Positions 17,418 through 25,760 of a stretch of DNA of 64,000 bases are shown here, piece after piece; the stretch's first letter is position 1, and every line of letters starts with the position of its first letter. The notes under the pieces were generated by a model. It had not been told where the DNA came from. It worked only from the letters and a program-made list of their open reading frames with translations, and ran no database searches. Source of the DNA: JACCTI01 sp038237435 (GTDB lineage: Bacteria; Verrucomicrobiota; Verrucomicrobiia; Chthoniobacterales; UBA10450); contig JBBRYT010000009.1 in the NCBI GenBank assembly GCA_038237435.1, forward strand, positions 80,855-144,854. Reading direction: 5' to 3'. Made by a program: the position numbers and the translations under genes.

Positions 17418-18239
17418 ATGCAAGAGGAGAGTCCAAAGATCTATCTGCTGCCGAATCTAATGACGGCCGGCAATTTGTTCTGCGGCTTCGCCGCCGTCTT
17501 GTGCATCTACGACGGCGCGCAAGATGTCGACTTCACCGTCGCGGCCGGGAAATTTCACGATGCCATCTGGTTTATTCTGCTGGCCTGCGTTTTCGATTTG
17601 CTCGATGGCCGCCTGGCGCGGCTCGGTGGACATGAGAGCGCTTTCGGCCGGGAATTCGATTCATTAGCCGACATCGTTTCCTTCGGGATGGCGCCGGCCT
17701 TGTTAGTTTATCAGATTGTTCTCGGTGAATTTCGCAATCTCGGTTGGATGATCGCGTTTGTTTACCTGGCCTGCGGCGCGTTACGACTGGCGCGTTTCAA
17801 CTGCATCTCCGCGAATGGCAATGGCGCGGCGGATAAAAATTTCTCCGGCTTTCCCATTCCGGCCGCGGCTGGCACCATCGCTTCGATCACACTTTTCATG
17901 CTCTGGTTGGACGAAGGTCAACACACGATCGGTCGATGGAAATACGCACTGCCGCCGCTCATGCTTTTTCTTTCGTTCATGATGTTTAGCAAATTTCGCT
18001 ATCCAAGTTTCAAAGCGGTCAACTGGCGAACGCAGCAATCGGTTCCGCGTTTTCTTTTCGTCATCGCCGTTCTCGCCGTCACGGTGAAGTTCTACAAGTG
18101 GATGGCCGCGATTCTTTTTCTCGTTTATCTGCTCTACGGATTTCTGCGGCCTTTCCTCTCTCCGAAACGTCGCCGCGAGATCGAAGAAGAAATAGGCGAA
18201 GAAGAAATCTCGGAAGGTCCGATGGAAGAGACGCCTTAG
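17418..18239 (+). CDS. pssA: CDP-diacylglycerol-serine O-phosphatidyltransferase
   Basis: 273 residues, multi-pass membrane protein with the CDP-alcohol phosphatidyltransferase signature (DLLDGRLAR ... FGREFDSLAD). It makes phosphatidylserine, the substrate of the psd product encoded just upstream. The C-terminus is a basic then strongly acidic cytoplasmic tail. Its TAG overlaps the converging stop of the nucleotidyltransferase gene by 4 bp, with no room for a separate terminator. Confidence 0.93.
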   Translation: MQEESPKIYLLPNLMTAGNLFCGFAAVLCIYDGAQDVDFTVAAGKFHDAIWFILLACVFDLLDGRLARLGGHESAFGREFDSLADIVSFGMAPALLVYQIVLGEFRNLGWMIAFVYLACGALRLARFNCISANGNGAADKNFSGFPIPAAAGTIASITLFMLWLDEGQHTIGRWKYALPPLMLFLSFMMFSKFRYPSFKAVNWRTQQSVPRFLFVIAVLAVTVKFYKWMAAILFLVYLLYGFLRPFLSPKRRREIEEEIGEEEISEGPMEETP

Positions 18240-18934
18240 CGGTTTAGCTCGGCGAGAATTTCCGGATCGCGCACATCGGCCCAATCGCCCGTCAGCTCAA
18301 GCGCTTGCACCTTTTTTCCTGAACGCGCGAGATCGCGCACGGCATCGGTCAGTTCGTATTCGCCGCGCGGCGACAGTTGCAGGCGCGCGGTAAAATCGAA
18401 AATGCTTGGGCGAAAAGCGTAAACTCCCGCGTTGTACCACGGACTGGTCGGTTCGTTTGGCAGCGGTTTTTCTCGTACATCGGTCACTTGGAAGTCGTCA
18501 TTCACAAAAACCGCTCCGCCTTTGCTCACGTCCTGATCGCGCCGCACGCTGACGATCGCTTCCACGTCGTCGACCGGCCTAACGAGTGGTTGGTAATTGG
18601 ATGCATCAACCAAGATATCGCCGTAACTCAAGACAAACGGATCATTGCCGCAAAACTCGCGCGCTAATTCGACTACCTTTCCGGTGCCGTCCTGTCTGAC
18701 TTGCGTCACGTAAGAAATCTTTTCCTCGCCAAAATAATCGCGCACCACTTCCGCGCGCCAACCAACGACGATGCAAAAATCCTGCACGCCCGCCGCGCGC
18801 AGACCTTCGAGGATGTGTTGCAGCACCGGTTTGCCGCGCACGTGTAACATCGGCTTCGGCAAATCATTCGTCAGGTCGCGCATGCGCGTGCCGCGGCCGG
18901 CGGCGAGCAAAACGGCTTTGGTGATTTGATTCAT
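18236..18934 (-). CDS. sugar-1-phosphate nucleotidyltransferase
   Basis: 232 residues with the N-terminal nucleotide loop LLAAGRGTRMRDLT, KPMLHV, and the metal-binding YGDILVD segment. This is the minimal GT-A-like pyrophosphorylase fold without a hexapeptide-repeat domain, as in MurU, RmlA-like and mannose-1-phosphate guanylyltransferase-like proteins. It activates a sugar phosphate for envelope polysaccharide or peptidoglycan recycling; substrate and nucleotide are not predictable. The exact repeat at 18577-18587 encodes LVR. Confidence 0.88.
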   Translation of the reverse strand: MNQITKAVLLAAGRGTRMRDLTNDLPKPMLHVRGKPVLQHILEGLRAAGVQDFCIVVGWRAEVVRDYFGEEKISYVTQVRQDGTGKVVELAREFCGNDPFVLSYGDILVDASNYQPLVRPVDDVEAIVSVRRDQDVSKGGAVFVNDDFQVTDVREKPLPNEPTSPWYNAGVYAFRPSIFDFTARLQLSPRGEYELTDAVRDLARSGKKVQALELTGDWADVRDPEILAELNR

Positions 18935-18952
18935 TCCGGCTAGCTTCGCGCG

Positions 18953-19345
18953 ATGCGGATGCAGTTTCTAGCGAAGTATCGTGAAGGCGGGCTGCTTTTA
19001 ATGCGACTCGGCCTAGGTGTGCTCTTTATCATTTTGCTCGGGCCGGTCCTGCTCGGCGGTCATGCCGCAGGGACACACAATGGTGAGGCGATCCGCAACC
19101 TGGGTCTGCATGCGCATTATCAATTCTGGGGATTTCTCGGCGCGCTCCTTGGCTGCATTGGTGGGGCGCTCATGATTTTCGGATTGTTCTTTCGTCTCGG
19201 CGTGTTGTTCGTCTTGCTTATAACGCTGGTTCACTTGTTAGGCATCAATAACTACCGCATAAATCTCGATGCGGTTTTGCTCTTCGTGATTTTGCTCGGC
19301 ATCCTCTTTGTCGGGCCGGGCAAATACAGCGTGGATAAGAACTAA
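18953..19345 (+). CDS. DoxX-family membrane protein
   Basis: 130 residues with four hydrophobic segments and the DoxX-like pattern of an N-terminal ARxxLGxxFI-type helix (LMRLGLGVLFIILLGP) followed by a small loop and three helices. DoxX proteins act in thiol/redox homeostasis or as electron-transport subunits in various bacteria; no role can be assigned. The TAA stop lies in the left arm of an inverted repeat pair. It diverges from the nucleotidyltransferase gene by 18 bp. Confidence 0.75.
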   Translation: MRMQFLAKYREGGLLLMRLGLGVLFIILLGPVLLGGHAAGTHNGEAIRNLGLHAHYQFWGFLGALLGCIGGALMIFGLFFRLGVLFVLLITLVHLLGINNYRINLDAVLLFVILLGILFVGPGKYSVDKN

Positions 19346-19356
19346 CGACTCGTTAG
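19342..19356. repeat. inverted pair of the dispersed repeat core at convergent gene ends
   Basis: CTAACGA (19342-19348), one C, then TCGTTAG (19350-19356). The right arm belongs to an exact 11-mer copy (19348-19358). The left arm supplies the stop of the DoxX gene and the right arm the stop of the converging FTR1 gene. A 15-bp palindrome between convergent genes could act as a weak bidirectional terminator; no long T tract follows apart from CTTTTT at 19358-19363. Confidence 0.88.
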
Positions 19357-20393
19357 GCTTTTTCCAGCGCGCCAGGGACGGCCACGTCCGGTTCCGGGGG
19401 CGAACCGCGCAACATGCGCGCACCGAAATACGATCCGACCACGACCAGCGCGGCCAGGCCTTGTCCGATCAATGTTTCCCAGGTGGGGAAAACGGCGAAC
19501 CACATTCCCATCCATCCAGGGATCAGGTTTTCCAGCCATGGAATCGTTGTCGTGCCCACCCAATGTGCCAACTGCATTTCCTGCACTTGTTCGCCGACCA
19601 TCACTAACAGGACGACGCCGAGAAGAATACCGGTGGTGATCAACATTTTCCGATAGGGCAAACGCCGTTGCAGCGCGAAAGTCAGAATAGCGACGAAGCC
19701 TGAAAGGGTGAGACCAAGCAGCGCGCCCTTTAGCACAACGCCGCCACCGAGCCGAAGGTAGTAGCTCTGCAGAAATAGCACCACCTCGAAGCCTTCACGA
19801 TAAAGCGAAGTAAATCCGAGCAGGATAAATCCCCACCACAAATGCCCAGGGTTTGCGCTGGCGATGAGATTTTTGCGACGGCGATTGTGCGCACGAATCC
19901 AGCCGCCCCAGTAAATCTTGTGGAAAAACCAATTCATGATCACGAGCAAAACGACCACTGCGAGTAATCCGGTGGCGGCTTGAAGATCGAGCGCGGGCAC
20001 GCTTTCGGTTAATTGTCCCATGATTCCGATCGCGATAAACCAGGTGACAATCGTGGCACCGAACGCCACGGCCGTGCCGATAGCGACCGGCCGGCGATGC
20101 ACGCTGCGCGCGCCGGTCATGCTGGCGGTGATCGCAGCCAGAACCAAAATGCATTCGAGTCCTTCACGAAAAACGAGCACGGCTATGTCGAGAAAAGCGA
20201 CCGTCGGACTGGTTTGTGGTCGCAATGGATCAGGCGTACCGTGGGCGTTAATTCCCTGCCAAATCAAAACCGCTACGACCGCAAGAAAGGCGAGCGAAAG
20301 AAAAACCTGGCTGGAGATTTTTTTCGAAGAAGGCGTCACTGCGCGAGAGGTCACCGGTTGGGTCCTTCTAATGGTAGCCACAGCCTCCTTCAC
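19353..20393 (-). CDS. FTR1-family iron permease
   Basis: 346 residues, about seven transmembrane helices. Two REGxE iron-binding motifs are present: REGLE at residues 76-80 and REGFE near residue 202, as required in the FTR1/EfeU family for high-affinity iron transport across the inner membrane. No EfeO/EfeB partner is adjacent. The N-terminal 28 residues before the first helix are polar. Its stop codon is part of the repeat palindrome at 19342-19356. Confidence 0.93.
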   Translation of the reverse strand: MKEAVATIRRTQPVTSRAVTPSSKKISSQVFLSLAFLAVVAVLIWQGINAHGTPDPLRPQTSPTVAFLDIAVLVFREGLECILVLAAITASMTGARSVHRRPVAIGTAVAFGATIVTWFIAIGIMGQLTESVPALDLQAATGLLAVVVLLVIMNWFFHKIYWGGWIRAHNRRRKNLIASANPGHLWWGFILLGFTSLYREGFEVVLFLQSYYLRLGGGVVLKGALLGLTLSGFVAILTFALQRRLPYRKMLITTGILLGVVLLVMVGEQVQEMQLAHWVGTTTIPWLENLIPGWMGMWFAVFPTWETLIGQGLAALVVVGSYFGARMLRGSPPEPDVAVPGALEKA

Positions 20394-20493
20394 GCGAAAG
20401 ACGATAACGCACGGATCGTTTTTCCGCTGGCGTTTGCTTGCGTTTTTTTAGCGGACCGTTGTCGGGCAGGCGGCATCTTGTGATTCAACCCTC

Positions 20494-20988
20494 GTGGCGG
20501 TAAGTTCGCTGGTGCGTAAGAAGACGCAGGCTTTTACTTTAATCGAGCTGGCGATCGCGATCTTTATCTTGATGCTCATCCTCATGCTGGCAGTGCCGAG
20601 CATCAGCGGCGTGCTGGCCGACCGCCGGTTGCGACGTTCGTTCGATCAAATGAACAATCTCGTGCGCACCGCACAGGAACGCAGCGTGAATGATCGGCGC
20701 ACCTATTTGATCACCTGGGAAAAAGATCAAATCGTGCTGCACGCCGAAGCTTTCGCGGAAGGAGAAAACAAATCGCCGCTGTCGGTTTTGAAAGTCCAGA
20801 AAGGTGATGTTTTCGCGTTAGACTTGACCGCGGCGTTGACGGAAAAGCCCGCGCCGGAATGGATTTTTTGGCCGTCAGGCGCCTGCGAACCGGCCACGGT
20901 TTCATTCAAAGGTGACGACGGAACTTGGACGGCGAATTATTCCGCGCTGACGGCGCGAGCGGAGCTTGCGAAATATGCGACGCGATAA
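20494..20988 (+). CDS. GspH-like pseudopilin
   Basis: 164 residues. Prepilin N-terminus QAFTLIELAIAIFILMLIL with cleavage before Phe after Ala and Glu at +5, then a small beta-rich domain. First gene of a + strand run GspH-I-J-K-L-M, the pseudopilin and assembly-platform genes of a type II secretion system. The leader is basic, as prepilin peptidase needs. It overlaps the next gene by 14 bp. Confidence 0.85.
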   Translation: MAVSSLVRKKTQAFTLIELAIAIFILMLILMLAVPSISGVLADRRLRRSFDQMNNLVRTAQERSVNDRRTYLITWEKDQIVLHAEAFAEGENKSPLSVLKVQKGDVFALDLTAALTEKPAPEWIFWPSGACEPATVSFKGDDGTWTANYSALTARAELAKYATR

Positions 20989-21370
20989 GGCACGCGGCTT
21001 CGCTCTTTATGAAGTGCTCATCGGCCTGACGATTTTTGTCGTCGGCGTGCTGGCGCTCGGTCGCGCGGTGGAAAATTGCATGAATGCGAGTGTGCTTAGT
21101 GAACAGGAAGAACGGGTGCGCCAGATTCTTGCTAATCGCATGGCCGAAGTACAAGCCACCCCTGGTCAACCCGATGTTAGCAAAGAAAATAAAATCGAGA
21201 CTGGTTTCGGTCAGGTAAAGTTAAGACAGAAGGCAGCGGCGGCGGATTTGAAGGACGAGAAGGGTCTGCAATTATCGGGCATCCAGTTCGTCACCCTGAC
21301 CGCTGAATGGACGCGCCACGGCATCGCGCAGTCGCGCAAGATTGAGTTTTATGTTTATCGGGCGAGCTAA
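20975..21370 (+). CDS. GspI-like minor pseudopilin
   Basis: 131 residues from ATG 20975 (a TTG at 20966 is the alternative). The prepilin motif GFALYEVLIGLTIFVVGVLA has Glu at +5. GspI is the core of the GspI-J-K tip complex of type II secretion pseudopili. Its TAA lies in a partial repeat copy (CTAACGAG, 21367-21374). Overlaps GspJ by 20 bp. Confidence 0.85.
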   Translation: MRRDKARGFALYEVLIGLTIFVVGVLALGRAVENCMNASVLSEQEERVRQILANRMAEVQATPGQPDVSKENKIETGFGQVKLRQKAAAADLKDEKGLQLSGIQFVTLTAEWTRHGIAQSRKIEFYVYRAS

Positions 21371-21974
21371 CGAGCGAAGGCGAGCCTTCACTCTTCTCGA
21401 GATCATGCTCGCGGTCGGCATTCTCGCGATGATGGCGCTAGCCATTTATCGCTTCGTGCAGACGAACATCATGGCTCTGCGCATTTCCGCGGAAGCGAAC
21501 GCGGTCAACATGCAATACAGCGGTTTCGCGAATTTGGTCACGAGTGAATGGCAACGGTTGCCGGGTGGCAAAGCAGCCATGTTGGGCGAGGCGCTTAAGC
21601 TAAACGACCGTTCGCGCGACGAAATTAGTTGGACGACGACGGCCGGTCCGGGATTGCTCACGCGTTATGCCGCGGGCGAATACTTGGTCACTCTCAAGAT
21701 GCGACCGGTGCCGAAGCAAGGTGATCGCATGGAGATCGGCGTCGAACGTCAGAGCAAGAGCGACAACGACTCGGAGAGTGACGGTAGTTGGGTCACGCTG
21801 CTGCCTAACGTCCGAAGTTTGGAGATTCATTATTTTGATCCGCGCCTCAACACCTGGTTGGATAAATGGACGGACACGATCACCCTGCCGCGCCTGGTGA
21901 AATTAAGTATCGGCCGGCCTAACGAGTCCTTGCCGTGGGAAGCAATCATTGCGCTGGGAAGGACGCCGCTTTGA
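21351..21974 (+). CDS. GspJ-like minor pseudopilin
   Basis: 207 residues from ATG 21351. Prepilin motif RAFTLLEIMLAVGILAMMAL with Glu at +5, and a C-terminal domain of the size and character of GspJ. It probably forms the tip complex with the flanking GspI- and GspK-like products. An exact 11-mer (21917-21927) encodes RPNES near the C-terminus. Its TGA is separated from the GspK ATG by one base. Confidence 0.83.
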   Translation: MFIGRANERRRAFTLLEIMLAVGILAMMALAIYRFVQTNIMALRISAEANAVNMQYSGFANLVTSEWQRLPGGKAAMLGEALKLNDRSRDEISWTTTAGPGLLTRYAAGEYLVTLKMRPVPKQGDRMEIGVERQSKSDNDSESDGSWVTLLPNVRSLEIHYFDPRLNTWLDKWTDTITLPRLVKLSIGRPNESLPWEAIIALGRTPL

Positions 21975-21975
21975 G

Positions 21976-22890
21976 ATGAACGCCAGGTTATCTCGCTTTA
22001 CTCGACCGCGCGGAGCGGCGCTTTTGCTCGCGCTCTGGGCGCTATTCGTTCTTAGCGCGATGATCATTTCTTGGGCGATGGACATCGGCGCGCGGCTTAA
22101 TCTCAACGGCGCGGCCAGCCGCGCGATGGAAGCAGAGGCGATGGCTTGTTCCGGGAGTGAAATCGCGCTCCATCCCGGCGTAAAACCTTCTTCGCCGCTG
22201 TTGCACGGCGGAGTTAGCCGAACACAACATTTTGATGCGCGGCTAAGCGGAGAAGGTGGCCGGCTTAATATTAACTGGGTGGTGGCGGGAGAAAATCCGG
22301 ATCGAATCGACATCTTGCGGCTGTATCTCGAGCGAAAAGGAATCGACCTAAATGAGCGCGAGCACATGATCGATTGCCTGCTCGATTGGGTCGATCCCGA
22401 TAATCTCGTTCGCCTCAACGGCGCGGAAGACGAAGGAGATTATAAACCGGCTAACACATTGCTTGCGCGGATCGACGATTTGAAACGCGTGCGCGGTTGG
22501 GAAGAATTCACCAGCCGTCCTGATTGGGATGCGGATTTCACCGTGAACAGCACCGGCCCGATCGATCTCACCTGGGCGTCACGCGACTTGCTACTGTCGT
22601 TGCCCGGAATGAATGATGGCCGGGTTGATCAGTTTCTCACGCTTCGGCGTGGCGTGGATGAGATCGATGGCACGGAGGATGATCCTGAGTTCAAGAGCAT
22701 GGAGGACGTTCGAGTTGCACTGGGCTTGTCGACGGAGCAGTTTAAACAGCTGGCGCCGCTGGTCGGATTCAAGGACCAGGTGATGCGCGTGGTCAGTGTG
22801 GGAAAATCGGGCGATGTCACGCGCACCGTGCAGATGGTCATCCGCAAAACCGGCAACATTCCGCAGATGATCACTTGGAAGGAGATTTAA
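21976..22890 (+). CDS. GspK-like minor pseudopilin
   Basis: 304 residues from ATG 21976. N-terminus GAALLLALWALFVLSAMIIS lacks Glu at +5, which is normal for GspK, the one pseudopilin without it. It contains the GspK features: a large domain with DxNxxxxxDxLxDWVD-like acidic segment (DCLLDWVDPDN) and helix-hairpin-helix-like stretch (LLLSLPGMND). GspK caps the pseudopilus tip. Part of the + strand pseudopilin operon. Confidence 0.87.
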   Translation: MNARLSRFTRPRGAALLLALWALFVLSAMIISWAMDIGARLNLNGAASRAMEAEAMACSGSEIALHPGVKPSSPLLHGGVSRTQHFDARLSGEGGRLNINWVVAGENPDRIDILRLYLERKGIDLNEREHMIDCLLDWVDPDNLVRLNGAEDEGDYKPANTLLARIDDLKRVRGWEEFTSRPDWDADFTVNSTGPIDLTWASRDLLLSLPGMNDGRVDQFLTLRRGVDEIDGTEDDPEFKSMEDVRVALGLSTEQFKQLAPLVGFKDQVMRVVSVGKSGDVTRTVQMVIRKTGNIPQMITWKEI

Positions 22891-22912
22891 GATCGAGACC
22901 GAAAAATCACCG

Positions 22913-24124
22913 GTGTTTTTAATTCCGGCCGCGCAGGGCTGGAACGTGGTAAGCGCGGGCGAGAATGGTGCGGGCTGGAATGTGCAAGGCGTCGCCACCC
23001 TCGATGAGACACTGCCGCTCTTAAACGGCACGAAAAATATCGTGCTCGGTCTGCCGGCGAGCGCGGTGCTCGCGCAAAGATTGCGTTTACCGACAGTGGA
23101 TGCGGCGGAATTTTCCGAGATGGTGCGCTTGCAAATTGAGAAGGCACTCCCGTATCCAGCGGAGGAGGTAACCACCGATTTCGAAGTGCTCGAGCAAACT
23201 GAGGAGGGGAGTATTGTCTCGGCCGTCTCGGTCCATAACGCAAAGCTGTCCGAGCTGGCCGCGCCGCTTCTGGCCCGCGGGATTATTCCCACGCAAGTCA
23301 CGGTCTACGCCTCGCAACGAGCCGCAACGCACGCGGCGGCCGGTCGCGCCTTCTTTCTGTATCCGGAGGATAATGGGCTGGTCTGTGCGATTAGCGAAGA
23401 AGGGAAAATTGGTTTCACCGGTTTTCTCGATGGAGCCGATGCGACGCAACTACAGCGCGATCTGCCGCAGTTAGCTCTGAGCGCAGAGCTGCAAGGAATC
23501 AACACCGCCTTTCCGACTGTCTTGCTCGATGAAAATCTGCACGAGCTGCGCGACACCGTGCAGGGACTATTTGTTAGTCGCGCCGATCTCATCGGCGTGG
23601 AAGCACCGCCGGCGAACACTAACCTCAATCTCCTGCCGGAAAGTTGGCGGCAGCGTCGTCTAGAACTCGTTAGGCAAGCGCAATGGAAAAAGCGCCTGCT
23701 GTGGGCGGGCGGCGCCTACGCGGCCATCATGCTCTTATTGGCGGCTTACGTTTTGATTCTGCGAGTGCGAGTAGGTGCGCTTGATCGCGCCGTCGCGCGG
23801 GACGAGCCGAAAACCGCCTTCATCAAGAAGACAGAGACGCGCTGGAAGGCGGTCTCGCCCGCAATCGATCCGCATTATTATCCGATCGAAGTTCTGCAGC
23901 ACCTTTTTGAAAGTCTGCCCGCCGATGTGCAGATCACCCAATACAACCAGTCGGCGCGGCAAATTTCCGTCGATGGTGAGGCCGCCACGGCCGCGCTTGC
24001 CTATCAATTTGCCGACAAGGCGAAAAAGAATCCGGACCTGGCCGGTTTCCACTTCGAGATGGCCGCGCCGCGGATTTTGCCTAACGAGCACGCGCAATTC
24101 CGCCTGGAAGGAAAACCGAAATGA
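22913..24124 (+). CDS. GspL/PilM-PilN-like assembly platform protein
   Basis: About 403 residues; the start is uncertain (GTG 22913 chosen, the frame is open upstream to 22871 with no better codon). The N-terminal half is an actin-like cytoplasmic domain of the GspL/PilM type (VRLQIEKALPYPAEEV). A single membrane helix near residues 268-285 leads to a ferredoxin-like periplasmic domain as in PilN/GspL. It links pseudopilus and ATPase in type II secretion. An exact 11-mer at 23665-23675 encodes LVR just before the helix. Confidence 0.8.
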   Translation: MFLIPAAQGWNVVSAGENGAGWNVQGVATLDETLPLLNGTKNIVLGLPASAVLAQRLRLPTVDAAEFSEMVRLQIEKALPYPAEEVTTDFEVLEQTEEGSIVSAVSVHNAKLSELAAPLLARGIIPTQVTVYASQRAATHAAAGRAFFLYPEDNGLVCAISEEGKIGFTGFLDGADATQLQRDLPQLALSAELQGINTAFPTVLLDENLHELRDTVQGLFVSRADLIGVEAPPANTNLNLLPESWRQRRLELVRQAQWKKRLLWAGGAYAAIMLLLAAYVLILRVRVGALDRAVARDEPKTAFIKKTETRWKAVSPAIDPHYYPIEVLQHLFESLPADVQITQYNQSARQISVDGEAATAALAYQFADKAKKNPDLAGFHFEMAAPRILPNEHAQFRLEGKPK

Positions 24125-24663
24125 TGCCGGCCTGGTTTCAGCGCATGAATCCGCGCGAACGCGTCCTTTCACTCATCGTGGCCGGAGCGCTTTTTTTACT
24201 GATCAATCTTTTCGTCTGGAGCGCATTGCTCGGCGCTTTGCATAAGGTGCGGAGCGATATCGCTTCCCGAAAAACTTTGCGGAAGGAGCAGACCGTTTTC
24301 TTGAAGGAACAAAAAACCTGGGAGAAGCGCGCTGACTGGCTGAAGAAAAATCAACCGACACTGAAGAGTCCGGTGGAAGCTTCAACTTTGCTCGATGAAG
24401 TGAAGCAGGCCGCCGGCAAACACAACGTCCTGATCGAAAATCCCGCGATCGGCGCTAGCGAGACGACGCCGAATTATCAATCGGTTTTTGCCTCCGTAGA
24501 AACCAAGAGCCCCTGGCCGCCGCTCGTGCATTTTCTTTACGATATTCAAAAACCCGACTCGTTTGTTGTCTTCGAAAACGTTAATTTGGCGATCGATTCG
24601 GCCGATCCGACCATGATGAGAGGGAAATTCAAAATCGCGCGCTGGTTCGCGCCAAAATCATGA
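24121..24663 (+). CDS. GspM/PilO-like assembly platform protein
   Basis: 180 residues: short cytoplasmic N-terminus, one membrane helix (residues 19-40), coiled-coil-like stretch, then a periplasmic ferredoxin-like domain. This is the GspM/PilO layout, and it directly follows the GspL-like gene with a 4-bp overlap. The product would form the periplasmic part of the inner membrane platform with GspL. Confidence 0.8.
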   Translation: MMPAWFQRMNPRERVLSLIVAGALFLLINLFVWSALLGALHKVRSDIASRKTLRKEQTVFLKEQKTWEKRADWLKKNQPTLKSPVEASTLLDEVKQAAGKHNVLIENPAIGASETTPNYQSVFASVETKSPWPPLVHFLYDIQKPDSFVVFENVNLAIDSADPTMMRGKFKIARWFAPKS

Positions 24664-25301
24664 AAATTAAAACGAGAAATTTCTTTGCGAGCTCTCTTCT
24701 TTTCCCGGCACTCTCCGCCATCGCAGCCACGGCGAAAGAAAACGATGTGCCGAAGATGCAAAGTTTCGGGCACTACGAAGCAATGATGAACAAATCGCCC
24801 TTCGCGGTTGCCACCGCCGTGGCCCCGCCGCCACAGGCGCCGAATTTCGCGAAGGATCTTTACATCGCGAACGCAGCCAAGCTGAGCGACGAGGGTGTCG
24901 TAACTTTGAATTCGAGCACCGACAAGAATCTCAAAGAATACTTAAGTACGAAAACCGCGAACAGAAGCGGTTACAGTATTTCGAACATCGAGTGGTCGGA
25001 CCACGTAGGCGCGACCAAGGTCACGATTTCGAAGGACGGGCAGTTCGCCACCCTCACTTTCAATCAAGCCTTGATCACACAACCGGTAGCGAACGCGCCT
25101 ATGCCGCAGCCGGCAATCGCACTGCCGCCCCCGCAAGGTGGCGCGACAGTTCCGCCGGTGCCGCAATACAACGCCAACACAAACACAATCAAACCCGCGC
25201 CGATTCCCACCTTGCCCACGCCGCCGCCGCGGGTGCGCGGAGTTATCCAGCGCAACCCCGCACCACAGGGTGAGGGGGTCGCACCTCAGCAGGACCAATA
25301 G
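24660..25301 (+). CDS. secreted proline-rich protein at the GspC/PilP position
   Basis: 213 residues with a signal peptide (SLLFPALSAIAATA). It has a MMNKSPFAVAT-like segment reminiscent of the GspC/PilP 'xxRSPF' stretch, a middle beta-prone region, and a Pro/Ala/Gln-rich C-terminal 70 residues. Its ATGA overlap with GspM puts it in the secretion operon. In type II and type IV systems this slot often holds GspC or PilP, the link to the secretin, but no secretin gene follows. Function is inferred from context only. Confidence 0.6.
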   Translation: MKIKTRNFFASSLLFPALSAIAATAKENDVPKMQSFGHYEAMMNKSPFAVATAVAPPPQAPNFAKDLYIANAAKLSDEGVVTLNSSTDKNLKEYLSTKTANRSGYSISNIEWSDHVGATKVTISKDGQFATLTFNQALITQPVANAPMPQPAIALPPPQGGATVPPVPQYNANTNTIKPAPIPTLPTPPPRVRGVIQRNPAPQGEGVAPQQDQ

Positions 25302-25307
25302 CGAGGG

Positions 25308-25760
25308 CTAATTGCCCCAGTTATCGTCCGCGGTGTCTGGTTTGCGATCCGGACCAGCCGAATAAAGATCGTAGCTGTCCGGATTTTTCCGGCCGGGCGA
25401 AAAATAGAAGTAACTGTTGCCCCACGGATCCTGTGGCAATTCTTTGAAGAGCTGATACCAGCGTGTCGGCTTGGGATCACTCTGCGGTGGGGTGACCAGG
25501 GCTTGCAGACCTTGTTCGGTCGTGGGCAAAAACCCATTCACACTCTCGTAAAGTTTCAGCTGTGTGGAGATAGCCTGAACATCCGCGCGCACGCGCATGT
25601 CTTTGGCGACGCCGGTGGTGTTGCCCAACTTTCCTACCGCCACGCCGAGAATGATGACGATGATGCCCACCACGAGCATGATCTCGAGCAGCGTGAAAGC
25701 TGCCCGTGATTGCCTAACGAATGCTAATTCGGATCGAGCACGTAATCGGATTTGTCCCAC
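25308..25760 (-). CDS. GspG-like major pseudopilin
   Basis: About 150 residues. The prepilin motif AAFTLLEIMLVVGIIVIILG and the C-terminal PWGN(S)YFYxSPG with DLYSAGPDRKPDTADDN (calcium-binding region of GspG, here split) identify the major type II pseudopilin. The start is GTG 25760, which overlaps the upstream gene by 37 bp. It lies convergent to the GspH-M operon, so the system is divided over both strands. A repeat variant (25712-25722) encodes AFVRQ in the leader. Confidence 0.92.
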   Translation of the reverse strand: MGQIRLRARSELAFVRQSRAAFTLLEIMLVVGIIVIILGVAVGKLGNTTGVAKDMRVRADVQAISTQLKLYESVNGFLPTTEQGLQALVTPPQSDPKPTRWYQLFKELPQDPWGNSYFYFSPGRKNPDSYDLYSAGPDRKPDTADDNWGN

